Source: Camellia lanceoleosa (Eukaryota; Streptophyta; Magnoliopsida; Ericales; Theaceae). From it: a stretch of 64,000 nt of DNA. Within the stretch, counting starts at the first letter, position 1. Each line of letters opens with the position of its first letter. Below, one piece after another: positions 23,968 through 35,274 of the stretch. Made by a program: the position numbers and the translations under genes. The DNA lies in the NCBI GenBank assembly GCA_025200525.1, contig CM045762.1, positions 102,326,682 through 102,390,681 of the forward strand, read 5' to 3'. The notes under the pieces were generated by a model. It was given only the letters and a program-made list of their open reading frames with translations. It did not search any database and was not told the DNA's origin.

Positions 23968-24810
23968 ATGGCAGCTAAGACAGTTGTGGCAGACTTGACT
24001 AAGGGAAAGAAATTGAATGGCGATAACTGTGACATATGGCGTCGTAAGATCTAATATCTCCTCAATGAGCAAGAAGTTTTGAACACACTAGACCAAGTGA
24101 TGGTTGAGCCTAAACAGGGCAATACAGCTCAACATCGTTATGATCTCGAAGTCTATCAGACTTGGCGTAACAAAGATCAGTGTGCGCGCTTTACCATGTT
24201 GAGTAGCATGCACAATGACTTGATTAGTGAGTTTGAGCATTGCCCGATTGCATTTGAGATGTGGGAAGCTTTCAACCAAAAGTTTGGTGACACCTTTTTG
24301 GCAAAGCTACGTGGGCTAACGATGAAGTTTGACTCTTATTAGACAAAGGCACATCACTCTATGAAGTAGCATTTGAGGGTCATGTCAGCCATGATACGCG
24401 AGCTGGCTGCCGCTGGGCATAATTTGAATCAAGAGCAACAAGTTCAAGCTGTGATTCGCTCTCTGCTAAATTCTTGGGAGCTTATGAAGCAGAACATGAT
24501 ACATAATGAGAGTGTGAAAACATTTGAGGACATATCGCGTCATTTAGAGCTAGAGGTTGAGCACCTAGAGGCGGCTAAGTTTGATGGTTCTGTTATAGCG
24601 GTTGAGTCAAGCTCGCGTAGGACTTCTTAGTTCAAGCGTAGAAAAGTAAAGGATGCTCTTAAGAAGTAAGCAGCAGCTACACTAAAGCCCAATGACGCAA
24701 GAAATTTTAAGCGTAGGGGCAAGAGAGGTGGCAAGAAGGTAAAGACTAAATTGACATGCTTTAATTGTAACAAAGAAGGACACTTCGCTCTGGATTGCCC
24801 TAAGCAAAAG
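23968..24810 (+). pseudogene. Copia Gag (UBN2-type) with CCHC knuckle, broken
   Basis: The nucleocapsid protein that packages element RNA. From ATG 23968 the frame gives MAAKTVVADLTKGKKLNG, the W-x-x-F-type UBN2 helices (EMWEAFNQKFGD, LKxK-like segments, LAAAGHNLNQEQQVQAVIRSL), a basic tract, and CFNCNKEGHFALDC (24757-24798), a CCHC zinc knuckle. In-frame stops interrupt it at 24052 (TAA), near 24340, near 24367, near 24628 and near 24667. Several of these sit where glutamine codons are expected. Confidence 0.9.
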
Positions 24811-26370
24811 AAGGTACTCCCTTACTTAATTTCTCTCATTCAATGCTTTGTTTCTAGTGAAGCATTAATTTCTCATTCTCCTCATTTTTTAGTTATAGAC
24901 TCAGGAGCAACAGACCATGTCGTGAGAAACATGGTAGGGTTCATTGAATATCACCGAGTACTTGCTGGGACCAGAAAAGTTTACATGGGGAACAAGTCCA
25001 GTGTGGAGGTGCTTAGCATTGACATACACAAGCTGGAAATGCGACGAGGGCGCACCTTGTATCTTCATGATGTTCTTTATGCTCGAGATATTCGGCGAAA
25101 CTTAGTTTCAGTTATTAGCATGATGAGCCTTGGTTTTGGCTTTTGTTTTGAGAACAATGGTGTTAGCATTTACTTGGGTACAATTTTTTATGGTTTTGGT
25201 TATCTTTTGGACGGTTGCTTAGTTTTGGATGTGGATGATTCTAGTTTTAATAATAATGCCAATGGCTCTATTTCTTACATTACATCTATTTGTGATAATG
25301 ATTCTATGAGATGGCATGCTAGATTAGGCCACATAGGACAAGACAGGATGACTAAATTGGCTAGAGAAGGCCTTTTAGGCCCACTTGCTAGAGTCACTTT
25401 GCCTACTTGTGAGCACTGTTATGCTGGAAAGGCAACAAGGAAACCATTTGGGAAAACTAAAAGGGCATCTATCCCATTACAGCTTATTCATTCTGATATA
25501 TGTGGACCAATGAATATGAGGGCAAGTTATAAAGCCCCTTATTTTATCACATTTAAAGATGACTGCACACGTTTTGGTCATGTCTATTTGATTTCTCACA
25601 AGTTAGAAGCATTAGATTGCTTTAGATTTTATGTTAATGAGCTTTAGATTTTATGTTAATGAGGTTGAGAATCAATTAGACAAGAGCATTAAGGCTCTAA
25701 GGACTGACCGGGGACACGAGTATCTATCTGAGCATTTTAAAGTGCTCTATGAGGAAAAATGAATTATCAGGCAATTAACAATTCCTAGGACTCCGCAGCA
25801 AAATGGTGTAGCAGAGAGAAGGAATCATACATTGCTTGACATGGTTAGATCTATGATGGCGCAAGCTAATCTTCCCATTTTATATCGGGGAGATGCTTTG
25901 TTGACTGTTGTATACATCTTTAACCGTGTGCCTTCCAAATCGGTTCCTTCCACCTCATATGAGATGTGGACTGGTGAAAAGCCTAATAAGGGCAATTTGC
26001 GGCCTTGGGGTTCGGCAGCTTACATACACAACACTTCTTACAAGTTTTGGGAGTTGGGCCCTAAAGAAAAGAAGTGTATCTTCATTCGCTATAATGAGCA
26101 TTCTAAGGGCTATGTGTTTATTGGGAAGCATTCGGATAGAAGTGTGACTGAAATTGAGTCACGAGACGTGAATTTCCTAAAGGAGGATTTCCTTAGCAAA
26201 TGTGAGGTAACTAGAGATGTAGAGCTCTATGAGATAGAGGATCTACATGAAGGCGCACCTAGTAGCCTAGTAGAGAATGAGGAAATAATCCCTCAAGCTC
26301 CTAGGGACAATGGGAGCGATTTACCTACCCATGGATTAGATCCAATGGATGAGGATTGTCAAGACTCTTA
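24811..26370 (+). pseudogene. Copia protease and integrase, broken
   Basis: The frame continues from Gag into an aspartic protease with VIDSGATDHV (catalytic DSG), then the GAG-pre-integrase zinc domain (RWHARLGHIGQDRM and C-x2-C in CEHCYAGK). The integrase core follows: first catalytic aspartate in LIHSDICGP, FKDDCTRFG, the second in LRTDRGHEY, and the glutamate region TPQQNGVAERRN. An exact 22-bp tandem duplication (25621-25642, repeated at 25643-25664 but for the last base) shifts the frame after FYVNE. A TGA near 25760 is a further break. The C-terminal part through KKCIFIRYNEHSKGYVF is open to the TAA near 26369. Confidence 0.92.
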
Positions 26371-26764
26371 ACTCCGTAGAAACAAACGTGGAGCTATACC
26401 CTGTCGTTGTTTTGAGATTGAAGAGGAAGCATTCATGATTGCTCCGAGTGATGAGATAGAGCATAAAAATCTCAAGAAGGCTTTCTCATCCCCTACTAGT
26501 AAAGAATAGGGTGCTGCAATGGATGAAGAAATCGAGTTTGTCAAGAAAAATCATGTCTGGCACTTGGTTGATTTGCTACCAGGACGCAAGACTATTGGAA
26601 ACAAATGGGTTCTCAAAATCAAGCGCAAGACGGATGGTTCCATAAGGCTCACCTAGTGGTGAAAGGCTACACCCAATTAGAGGGTGTGGACTATGAGGAA
26701 ACCTTTTCACCAGTTGTAAGGTTTGCCTCTATTTGCCTAATTCTGGCCATAGTAGCTCAGTTGG
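26371..26764 (+). pseudogene. Copia reverse transcriptase, N-terminal piece
   Basis: RRNKRGAIPCRCFEIEEEAF, then the RT start [39 protein letters not shown], followed by a small deletion with frameshift, and [24 protein letters not shown]. The coding sequence stops at the insertion point 26764 and resumes at 33795. A TAG near 26506 stands at an expected tryptophan. Confidence 0.9.
26760..26764 (+). repeat. Target duplication of the gypsy-like LTR, left
   Basis: GTTGG here is repeated at 33795-33799. It splits the Copia RT coding sequence exactly. Confidence 0.85.
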
Positions 26765-27879
26765 TGTGATATCCCTATTTCGCAATATGTTAATTAGTCC
26801 TTAATATGAGTATGATTATATGTTTAATATGATTTTGTGTGCCATTATGTGAAAATATGTGGTTTTGAATTTCTATCTGTTCGCCGTAGGAATATCTGTT
26901 TGATTATCTGCTTTGGAAATTAAATTGAAGGCCTTATCGACCACAGAACCTGAAATTGATTACGCCATAGTGATTAGCGTAATTTTTAGAGCCTACGATG
27001 AAATTTAGTTGAAAATTGATTCGGGTCAGATTAATCGGATTAAATTAATGACTTAATGCTCAATTATCTTATATTAAAATAATGTGGTTGAGTGGGGTTG
27101 TATAAGGGGCCATGATATGTTCAATTCCCTCTTTTATTTTATCTTTGGCTGAAATCAACTCTCTAGAGAGAGAGAGACCCGAAATTAGAGGAAGAGAGGG
27201 GAGATAATTAAAGTTTGGTCTTGAAGCTTGATAATCTTGAAGCCATACTCAGGAGCTTGCTATTGATTGGAAAAATTGAGCCCCTAGATAGGTAATTGAT
27301 CTTGAATTCATAAGTTTGAATTTGTAATTTTGTAAGTTCAAGGTTTATTTGTGATCAAGGGCATAATTTGAGTTGAATTTATTGAATTAGGAGTTTATAT
27401 GAGCATGCATGTGCATGATTGCTATAGTTTTGCATATTCATGCATGAGCTATGTTGAACAAGAGGAATTGGGCATCAAATCTCACATGCATGCATGGTTT
27501 TCATAAGTTCCATGATCATAAGCCTTATTTGTACCATTTGAACTCGAATTGGAAGCCAAAACTTACATGCATGTTTGATTCTTGAAGAAATTAAGCTTAT
27601 GTAAAGTTTGAAGACATGAGTTTTGTTCATACTAAAGAAATAAGAGTTGTTTGAGAATTAGATGTTGACTTTGAACAATTTGACGTAATATCCTTACACT
27701 CTCATACAATATAATGTGTTTATACATTTTTGGGACTGAAATCATGCATTTGGAACCCTTGAACATCAAATTGAAGCTCAAGAACACTGTTGGAAAAACC
27801 CATAAAATTTGATGTCCGTTCGAGCGGAAGAACCGCCGCTCGAGCGTGGAATTCGTGCTCCCAGCATATTTTTGCAGAC

Positions 27880-27884
27880 CTGTG
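27880..27884 (+). repeat. Target duplication of giant LTR copy B, left
   Basis: ACCTG here matches ACCTG at 32387-32391, immediately outside the TGTAGAC and GTCTACA ends. Confidence 0.85.
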
Positions 27885-30800
27885 TAGACACCCCATTTTT
27901 GACCAACCTTAAGACTCAGACGTCATCGATTGAGCGCTCGGTGATTGCGCATGTTGTGCTCGTTCTGAGGTTTCAGAGTCTCGGCTGAGAGCCTTGCCTC
28001 CAAGCCTCGAACCCCTTTTGTGCTTTGCCTCGGTTTGCGAACCAGGTTCTATTTTATCTTCCCGAATGGAAGGAGAGGTCTCATAGACCATCTCTCAGTG
28101 GCTGTAGGCTACTTTTCGTGGTCGTAGACCACTGTTCCCGTTTGGAGACTAGTTTCCGATTTTCGGAGCCGTCGACCGTAAGCCTCGATTCGGGACCGCT
28201 TAACTTTCTATGTTTGCTCCAGTTTTTGGCACACACCTTGTTTCCTCTCTCTAGAGGGACACTGTGGCCCGGGAGACCACCTTCGTGGTCGCACGCCACA
28301 TTCGATGCTTAACAGTCAGTTTTTGGGGCACCCGACTGCGCGTTTTGGCCCCCGAACCCTCGTTTTGCGTCCGTCTTGGTTCATTTTTGGCATAGACCTT
28401 GTTTTCATTGTTTGAAAGGTGGTACAAGGCTGGGAGACCACCTTTTCTCTTGGAGACCACCTTTTCTCCCGCCGGCCGGTTTTCTTCTCAAGAAACTAGT
28501 CTCCTTGGTTTTTGAGCCACTTTTGACTAGTCTCCACCATGCCACTAGCTTGCTTTCAGCTTGGAGACCACCTAGGAGGAGGCCGACCACCTGAACCTTT
28601 TGACCCTAGTCGGCCAACCATGGGGAGTCGTCGGCCGACCACCTAAACTGGTCGGCCAGCTTTCTCCTTTTTCTGTCTCACTGAGTTAGTGCCAGTTGTG
28701 CCAGCTGGAAGCCGCAGATTGCATCCTCCATACACGTGTATGGAGGATGTTTAACCTTGGTTTTAAGCTTCTTGAAGAAGCTTTAGACCCTTGGCTCTAT
28801 AAAGGAGGGCCTTGCCCTCCTTGTAGAGGGTTCAGAAAATTGGTTTAGGCATACATACACTCTCCTCTCTATTTCCCTCCATTTTAGCTCCAAAGGTCTG
28901 TTGTTCTTGGCCTATTGCACACCACTTCCTATCCTAACACCTCCACCATCACTCTAAGCACCTTGGAGCTGGTTTTCAGAGGTTGAAGGCTTGCTGTTTT
29001 GGTTCAGAAGCTGCTGGAGTTCTTGGCTACAAGGGTAACACTCTATTTCCCTCTTTTTGTCATTATCTTGTTCCATCTCTTAGCCTAGTTTGCAAGCATA
29101 TTTGAGCTTTGTCATAAACTGAAAAAAGTCTTATTTTGAGCTTCTTAACATGTTTGTTTAAGACCATTTTTCTGTTGGGGGCCATCTACCCCCTTGCATG
29201 CTTCATTTCCCTTTGTTTTGAGCCATGCATTAGGGCCTTTGTGTTGAGCTTTGTTGGCCCTTTTGACCACTAAAATCTAGTGGATTTTCAGTGGTTATTA
29301 TGTGTTTTTGAGCACCAAAATCAGAGAGGGGTGACCCTCTCATCCCTTGTCTTATTTTCTAGCATATTTGGCCTAACAAAGGAGCCTATACTTGCATGTT
29401 TCCTAGCCTCATTTCAAGCCCTTTTCAATGAGTTTTAGGGCCTTGATAACCTCTATCCAGAGGTGTTTTTTCCATATTAGATGTCCCCCTTGCATGTGTA
29501 GAATAACCCTCTTCATAGCATATCAAAGGGGCCTATTATTCTTGCATGCATAGACCATATTTCAATGGGTTTTTGGGGTTTATTTGGCATGTCATACCTC
29601 TAAATTTTTCTAATTTAGTGACCTCTTTGAATGCTCCATATGCTTATAGTGTAAACCCTCTTCACTAGCTTGTATTGCATGCTATTTTGGTCATGAATCT
29701 AGCACTTTTTGGCCATGCCTTAAATTGATTTTGTGCATGTTTTAGACTGCCTTAGCTCTTTTTTTATGCCTCATGGTCGAATGATGCTTTCTATGCATGG
29801 TTGTAGTTCAATACTCTTGCCTAGCTTTGTGTTTTGGGGCCTATTGCATGCTTATGTTGAGGTGTTTCCATGTTTTAGGACCATTGTGCATCATATTTCA
29901 GAGCTTACATATATGCCATATTCTCATATTTTCCACTCTTTAAATGCATTTGAGAGTCATGCTGGTTTGCCTCATTTTTGGACCATTGCATGAGCTTCAT
30001 TTCTATGCATGTTGAGCCATCTTTTTAGGCCATTTTTCCACGATCTTGGACCTGCCTAGGGTCTGTTTGGGGCTGGTTTTGCAATTTGAGCATTGCTTTG
30101 TGTACCTCTAGTGAAACGCACTTCACTAGTTTCGGTATTCGGGCCATCTAGCATGCATTGTGTGACATATTTGCATGATTCGGGACCATTGTGTATCATG
30201 TTTCAGAGCTGGAAAATGTGTGTTTGTATGCCATGTTTCATCCCTTGCCATGCTTTCGTAGAGTGGCATTTGATGACTTAGGTTCGGTCCCTTGCATCGG
30301 GCATGTTTGCATGAGTGTTCCTACCTTTCATTCCATCATCTTGGTTTAAGTCCATCTTGCATTGTGTATGCCATTCTAGTCATAGCATTGTGCATGCCAT
30401 GTAGTTCGTTGCATCGAGTATGCCATTTGATATTCGCATTGTGTATGCTAATCATATGTTGGCATATTGTTGCATAAGGTACCTTGCATCAAGTATGCCA
30501 TGTAGTTCATAGCATTGTGTATGCTAGTAGCATGTTTGCATGTCATTCTCTGCATGTTTGCATCATTTAGTCGCATTGCATTTAGGTTGCATAGTCCCAG
30601 TCGCATCGTGCATTCCATGTATATTGCATTGTGTTTGGAATAGGGTTTAGTCCAAACATGGGAAATGAGGGACGTTTCGTACTCCAAGTGACGAAACGTG
30701 CCTCGATTCTCGGTCGCTGACACTCCGGATTACCCATGATAGAGTTTAGGCCTTGTTGTATTTATGTGTGCATCCATTTCATATTGAGTCGTGCAATTCG

Positions 30801-32386
30801 ACTCCTCGGCCATCATGCATCGGGATACATGATTGGTGGCACGAGGATCGAGGACTACACTCCCTAGAGCTTATGCAATGACGGAGAGAGTGGTCATACA
30901 TACATATGTTGAAAATACTTTGCCATGCCCCTTTCTTGCTCTCTGTTGCAAAGAAACCGAAACCAAACAAAAAGCGGTCACAGCCTTCCGGAGCTTTTGT
31001 ACGATTCCTGGGACGATTGCAAACAGAGGCAAATCGAGGCATCGTGATGGATTTCCTGACAAGGCGACTCGAGCATACATGCATCCCTATCATTCGGAAC
31101 AGAGCTGAAGCAGTCCGTTTTTGTTTAATTTGCATGCTAGCTTATTTATCTTAGTTAATTTGTTAATTAATTAGGGTTATGTAATAATTAGCTGTGATTC
31201 GTTATTCATTCGGTTGTGTATTATTTATTCGGACCCTCCGAGGAGGGCAATGTTGTAATAAGTATGCGTGTGTGTGATGTATGTCTTCCAACCCCACATC
31301 TTTCTCCCTTTTATTTACCAGCTTATGATGGTTAGTTTTAGGGCATGTTTCAATTAGCATACTTATGCTCGCATGTTTGCATCCATTTATCTGTCTTGCA
31401 TGCACCGGGCTCGGCGCATGATGCTAACTGCATTATATTTCAATTCCGAGTTGAATGCGTGTATCATTTGTTGCATTTCATATGCCATCTTAGAATAGCC
31501 GAGCCTATCTTAGTTGCATATCTGTATGTGTTGCATTAGGCATCTCAGCATAGTTAGGATTCATGCATGATTTCTAATTAGCTTCTTTCTTCGGCTTGGA
31601 GTACTCGATAAGTGTTTATGCTTTAGCATCCTTGCATGTGTGTGAGTGACTGCCATGATAGCATGCTTACCATGAGGCTATTTGCTTATGTGATATAACT
31701 GCCTGAATGCCTGTGGGTGAAGGTTCGGTTATTTGAATAGGAACAATTCACCGATTGAGAGTTTTAAGCCCACTTGAGAGTGGCAAAATTATGTTTTCTT
31801 AAGCCCACCTGAGGGTGGCAAATCCACGTCTTAGCCTATTTACGAGTAGCACTATCAAACCATCTTTCAAATAAATAAACATGAAATGTTTTGTTCCAAC
31901 TCAGACGATCCAGTCTATATTTGTATGTTGTGTGCATCACATAGTAATTCTAGGCTAATAACCGGAATAAAAGCACACAATGTTTTCAAAACTCGATATC
32001 ATGCTTAGTAGTGGTCGATCTTTGATCGGGCGAGCGGGGGTGCTCACGAAGTGACCTTCCCCAATCGTACCCAAGTTCCCGAGCCGAGGCAACTTTGGTG
32101 ATGACGGACACATGGCCTTAGGCACGAGTCAGGGTTTCCTAAATTCCCCCAAAATAAAATATTTAGGTGGCGACTCTATATCTGGCAAAGCAGTCCATGT
32201 TTGGCACTTCTTTCTAAAAATCTATTTTTCAAAACGATTTTGTCAGATTTGGACTCTTTGGTGATTTATCGATCTTGCATTGCACTTTGCGAGATTAGAT
32301 TCAGAACCGTGACATTGAGTCCTGAACTATAGTGAGACCAATGAACAAAACGGGATTCCCTCCCGGGACGTTCGGGGACGTCTACA
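27885..32386 (+). mobile_element. Giant solo LTR, copy B (4.5 kb)
   Basis: TGTAGACACCCC...GACGTCTACA, 4502 bp, with perfect 7-bp inverted ends TGTAGAC/GTCTACA and ACCTG duplications. It aligns with copy A through most of its length: the first 250 bp, the promoter, the CATGC-rich middle (degenerate GCATTGTGYATGCC units at about 30350-30640) and the strongly conserved last 400 bp containing CGATCTTTGATCGGGCGAGC. No protein domain or primer-binding site is seen. Confidence 0.9.
28722..28806 (+). promoter_or_regulatory. LTR B core promoter: perfect 28-bp palindrome plus TATA box
   Basis: Positions 28722-28749 are a perfect palindrome: CATCCTCCATACAC followed by its exact reverse complement, centred on the G-box ACACGTGT. 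The TATA box CTCTATAAAGG follows 46-48 bp downstream (28795-28805). G-boxes bind bZIP/bHLH factors, and the spacing to the TATA box suggests regulated LTR transcription (inference). Confidence 0.65.
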
Positions 32387-32395
32387 ACCTGGTGC

Positions 32396-32560
32396 CCGCT
32401 CGAGCGGGGAAGTTAACGCTTAAACGTGGAGCTATGTAGACAGACCTTCCGCTCGAGCACCCGAGTTCACGCTCGAGCGTGAATTTGATGCAACCAGAAC
32501 TTTTGCAGACCTATTGGGTCCGCTCGAGCGGGGAAGTTGACGCTCGAGCGGCGACCCTGT
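32396..32560 (+). repeat. Block of paired CGCTCGAGCG palindromes
   Basis: The phrase CCGCTCGAGCGGGGAAGTT, followed after a few bases by a second CGCTCGAGCG-like 10-mer, occurs in about three variants with a spacing of roughly 60-70 bp, separated by a phrase similar to TTTTGCAGACCT. One further pair lies at 27820-27860, on the other side of the nested LTR. Confidence 0.75.
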
Positions 32561-32885
32561 TTCTGAAAATTTTGTGTAAACATCCTGTGTTTCCGTTCTC
32601 TTTCACTTGCAAGTACTCTTAGGCATGCATTGAGCTTTGTAATTGAGTTAAAGAGATAAGAATGAAGCCTAAAGAGGAAAATGTGAATTTAGAATGAATT
32701 GAATCGTTTGTGACCCTTTTGTGTTCATGGAATGTGTAGGGTCGAGCTCCAGGGCAAACTAACCAACTGATCACTGTGAGTAATATCTCGACAAAGATAT
32801 CTGAAATATGTTGTTGTCCAATTGCTTACTTTTATGTAAGTTTATAAATTCGTTGATTTGATTGGTGGACAATGTTTGCTATGCT

Positions 32886-33206
32886 AAATGAATGGGCCAG
32901 AGGCTGTTCTGATAAGAATAAATGAATGGGCCAGAGGCCGTTCTGATAAGAATAAATGAATAGGCTAGAGGCCGTTCTAATAAGAATGAATGAATGGGCC
33001 AAAGGCCGTTTTGACAAGAATGAATGAATGGGCCAAAGGCCGTTTTGATATGAATGGATGGATCAGAGGCCGTTTTGACATGAATGGATGGGCCAGAGGC
33101 CGTTTTGACATGAATGAATAGACCAGAGGCCGTTTTGACATAAATGAATGGGCCAAAGGCCAGTTTGACATAAATTAAAGTTTGAATGGGCCAAAGGCCA
33201 GTTTGT
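32886..33206 (+). repeat. Minisatellite, 30/34-bp unit, about 10 copies
   Basis: The unit AATGAATGGGCCAGAGGCCG, followed by TTYTGAYAWGAAT, is repeated about ten times. The first five units are 34 bp and the later ones 30 bp, having lost an AATG-type tetranucleotide. A diverged extra unit is near 33258. The open frame on the opposite strand (repeats of SKRPLAHSF) follows from the periodicity and is not a gene. Confidence 0.9.
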
Positions 33207-33794
33207 TTGGAACCGCAGTCACTTGACCTAAATTGTGTATATATGTTAAAGGGAAATATGAATTGGGCCCGAGGCCGTCTGATGTATAATGTTCCAATGT
33301 ATTTTCTTTATTTGATATTATTCACTGGGCTTTCGCTCACGCTCATTCATGTGTTTGTAGGTGAGCCAAGAGAGGTCCAGACCCAGCCTCAGTGAAGTCT
33401 GTGTGAAACAACCGAGTTTTGGAGAGTCAGCCCTTGTGTCTCACGCACGAGACTCGTCTTCGCCTTTTTGTCATACTATCTTATTTTTGTCTTGTTGGCA
33501 AGGACTTTGAATGTGTCTGTATATAGTTCTCATGGGTTGGCTTAGCTTTGGATGATCTATCTGTACAGAACTTGATGGTACTGTATATTTGTTGTGAGTT
33601 ATTAATGTGCATATGTATGGGTTATTTTGATATGCCATGTAAGCACAGCTCTATGGATAAAGTTTTAAATTTTGCTTCCGTTTGGCCGCTTTACTCTGAT
33701 GAGTTATGTTTGATTTGATTTGAGGCCGTAAGTAATCTCAGGATTACTGGCCGGTTATGACCTAAACCCATAGGGGCGGGTTCGGGTCGTAACA

Positions 33795-35274
33795 GTTGGA
33801 CTTAGAGCTATATCAGATGGACGTTAAGACTGCATTTCTCAATAGAGAATTGGATGAAGAGATATATATGGATCAACCAAAAGGCTTTGCGGCAGTAGGT
33901 CAAGAGCGAAAAGTTTGCAAGCTTCAACGATCTATTTATGGCTTAAAGCAATCATCCAGACAGTGGAATTTGAAATTTCATTGAGCCATTGTTTCTAATG
34001 GGTTTACGATGATCGATAAATATCATTGTGTGTACGTCAAACGGTCCAAGGACATTTTTCTGATATTGTCATTATATGTGGATGACATATTATTGGCTGA
34101 AAATGACAAGAAGATGATTGTCGCCACTAAAAAGTGGTTGTTTCTCTACATTTGAGATGAAAGACATAGGTGAAGCGAGCTATGTGCTCGGTGTTAAGAT
34201 CCTTAGGGATCGCTCTAAAAGACTTCTCGATTTGTCTCAAGAGACTTACATTAAGATTATCCTAGAGCGATTCCAGATGCACAGTTGCAAATCCATTGAC
34301 ACTTCTGCTGCGAAATGCAAGAGTCTAAGCCTTGATATGGGTTCTAAGGCCTTGTTTGGGAACAAGCTAATTTAGTAACTTTTTGGCTATTTGGCTAAAA
34401 TATGAGCTTAAAAAAACTAGTATGTTTGGGATGACTTTTTGACTTTTTACGAAAAGATGTGCAAAAAGTGGAGAGAAAAAAGAATCTTTGACTTTTTGGT
34501 ATAGGTTGTTGGCTTTTTAGCTAATTTAGTAACTTTTTTGCTAAAAAGGAAGGTTCCCAAACGAGGCCTAAGACTCCAGAAGAAAAAGAAAAGATGGCCC
34601 GTACACCCTACTCGAATGTTGTTGGAAGCTTGTTGTATGCTATGATGTGTACACGCCCTGACATTTGTTATGCAGTCGGATTGTTGAGTCATTACCAATC
34701 TAACCCAGTACTAGCTTAATGGAAAGCAGTTAAGAGGATATTACGATATCTTAGAGGGACTACAGATTACAAATTTTGCTACCAAAATTTAGATCTACAT
34801 CTAGTTAGCTATTGTGATGCTGACTGGGAAGGAGACTTAGATGAGCGTGAGTCCACTTCAGGATATGCTGTCGTGCTTAGCAATGGTACTATTTCTTAGA
34901 GCAGTAAGAAGCAATCCCGTATTGCCTTATCGACTATGGAGGCTGAGTTTGTGGCTTGTTCATCTGCCGTTCAAGAGGTCGTTTGGTTGAGGAGGTTCCT
35001 TAAGCATTTGGATGTTGTCACATACACTTCAAACCCAATGACTATCCATTGTGACAGCATGGCTGCACTCGCTTACGCTAAGGATCTTAACTACCATGGA
35101 AGAACCAAACACATTGATGTAAGGTTTAACTTTATCAAAGATATTGTGGCGTACAAAGAAGTGATCTTGGAGCACATCCCTACGAGTCACATGGTTGCGG
35201 ACCCTTTGACTAAGCCCATTGCTAGAGATGTTTATCTTAATCATGTTAGGGCTTTAGGACTACGTAGGTGGTGA
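33795..35274 (+). pseudogene. Copia reverse transcriptase (C-terminal part) and RNase H, broken
   Basis: Copia coding resumes with DLELYQMDVKTAFLN (catalytic aspartate), DEEIYMDQPKGF, LQRSIYGLKQSSRQWN and the active-site YVDDILL near 34075. Frame changes follow near 33984 and 34115. At 34348 a MITE splits the connection region. RNase H then shows YCDADWEGD, SKKQSRIALSTMEAEFVA, HCDSMAALAYAKD and HTKHIDV-like RTKHIDVRFNFI, ending GLRRW at the TGA 35272-35274. A TAG near 34898 stands at an expected tryptophan. The 34936-35274 part is continuous. Confidence 0.92.
34348..34568. mobile_element. Tourist-like MITE in Copia RT, 221 bp
   Basis: Inverted ends GGCCTTGTTTGGGAAC and (reverse complement of the right end) GGCCTCGTTTGGGAAC differ at one of 16 bases. 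TAA is duplicated at 34345-34347 and 34569-34571, the classical PIF/Harbinger target. The interior repeats GACTTTTTGAC and TTTTTGGCT. It has no coding capacity and must be mobilised by a Harbinger transposase. The same family occurs at 45152-45420 and 43331-44064. Confidence 0.9.

Larger units (their letters stand above)
26765..33794 (+). mobile_element. Gypsy-like solo LTR inside Copia RT, itself interrupted
   Basis: Begins TGTGATATCCC and ends GGGTCGTAACA with GTTGG duplications. Removing the nested copy B (27885-32386) and its duplication leaves about 2.5 kb with no coding domain. It carries paired CGCTCGAGCG motifs on both sides of the nested insertion (27820-27860 and 32396-32560) and a 30/34-bp minisatellite (32886-33206). 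The absence of a primer-binding site and pol indicates a solo LTR. CGCTCGAGCG-type motifs also occur beside the Del/Tekay-like integrase remnant at 49148, which suggests but does not prove that lineage. Confidence 0.88.

Noticed and set aside
24088..24279. Minus-strand frame opposite Copia gag
   Set aside because: Shadow of the Gag coding frame without independent support.
32832..33171. Antisense open frames with repeated SKRPLAHSF motifs
   Set aside because: They are translations of the 30/34-bp minisatellite; periodic DNA without stops gives such frames and no protein family is matched.
32886..33206. Regular repeat array reminiscent of CRISPR
   Set aside because: Units are contiguous with no unique spacers, and the context is a plant LTR.
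23968..35274. Endogenous pararetrovirus as an alternative to a retrotransposon
   Set aside because: The order protease-integrase-RT-RNase H, the flanking LTRs, the tRNA-Met primer site and the 5-bp duplication identify Ty1/Copia; no movement or coat protein is present.
33796..35274. RT/RNase H fragment as a domesticated host gene
   Set aside because: It rejoins exactly with the upstream Copia RT once the inserted LTR and its GTTGG duplication are removed.
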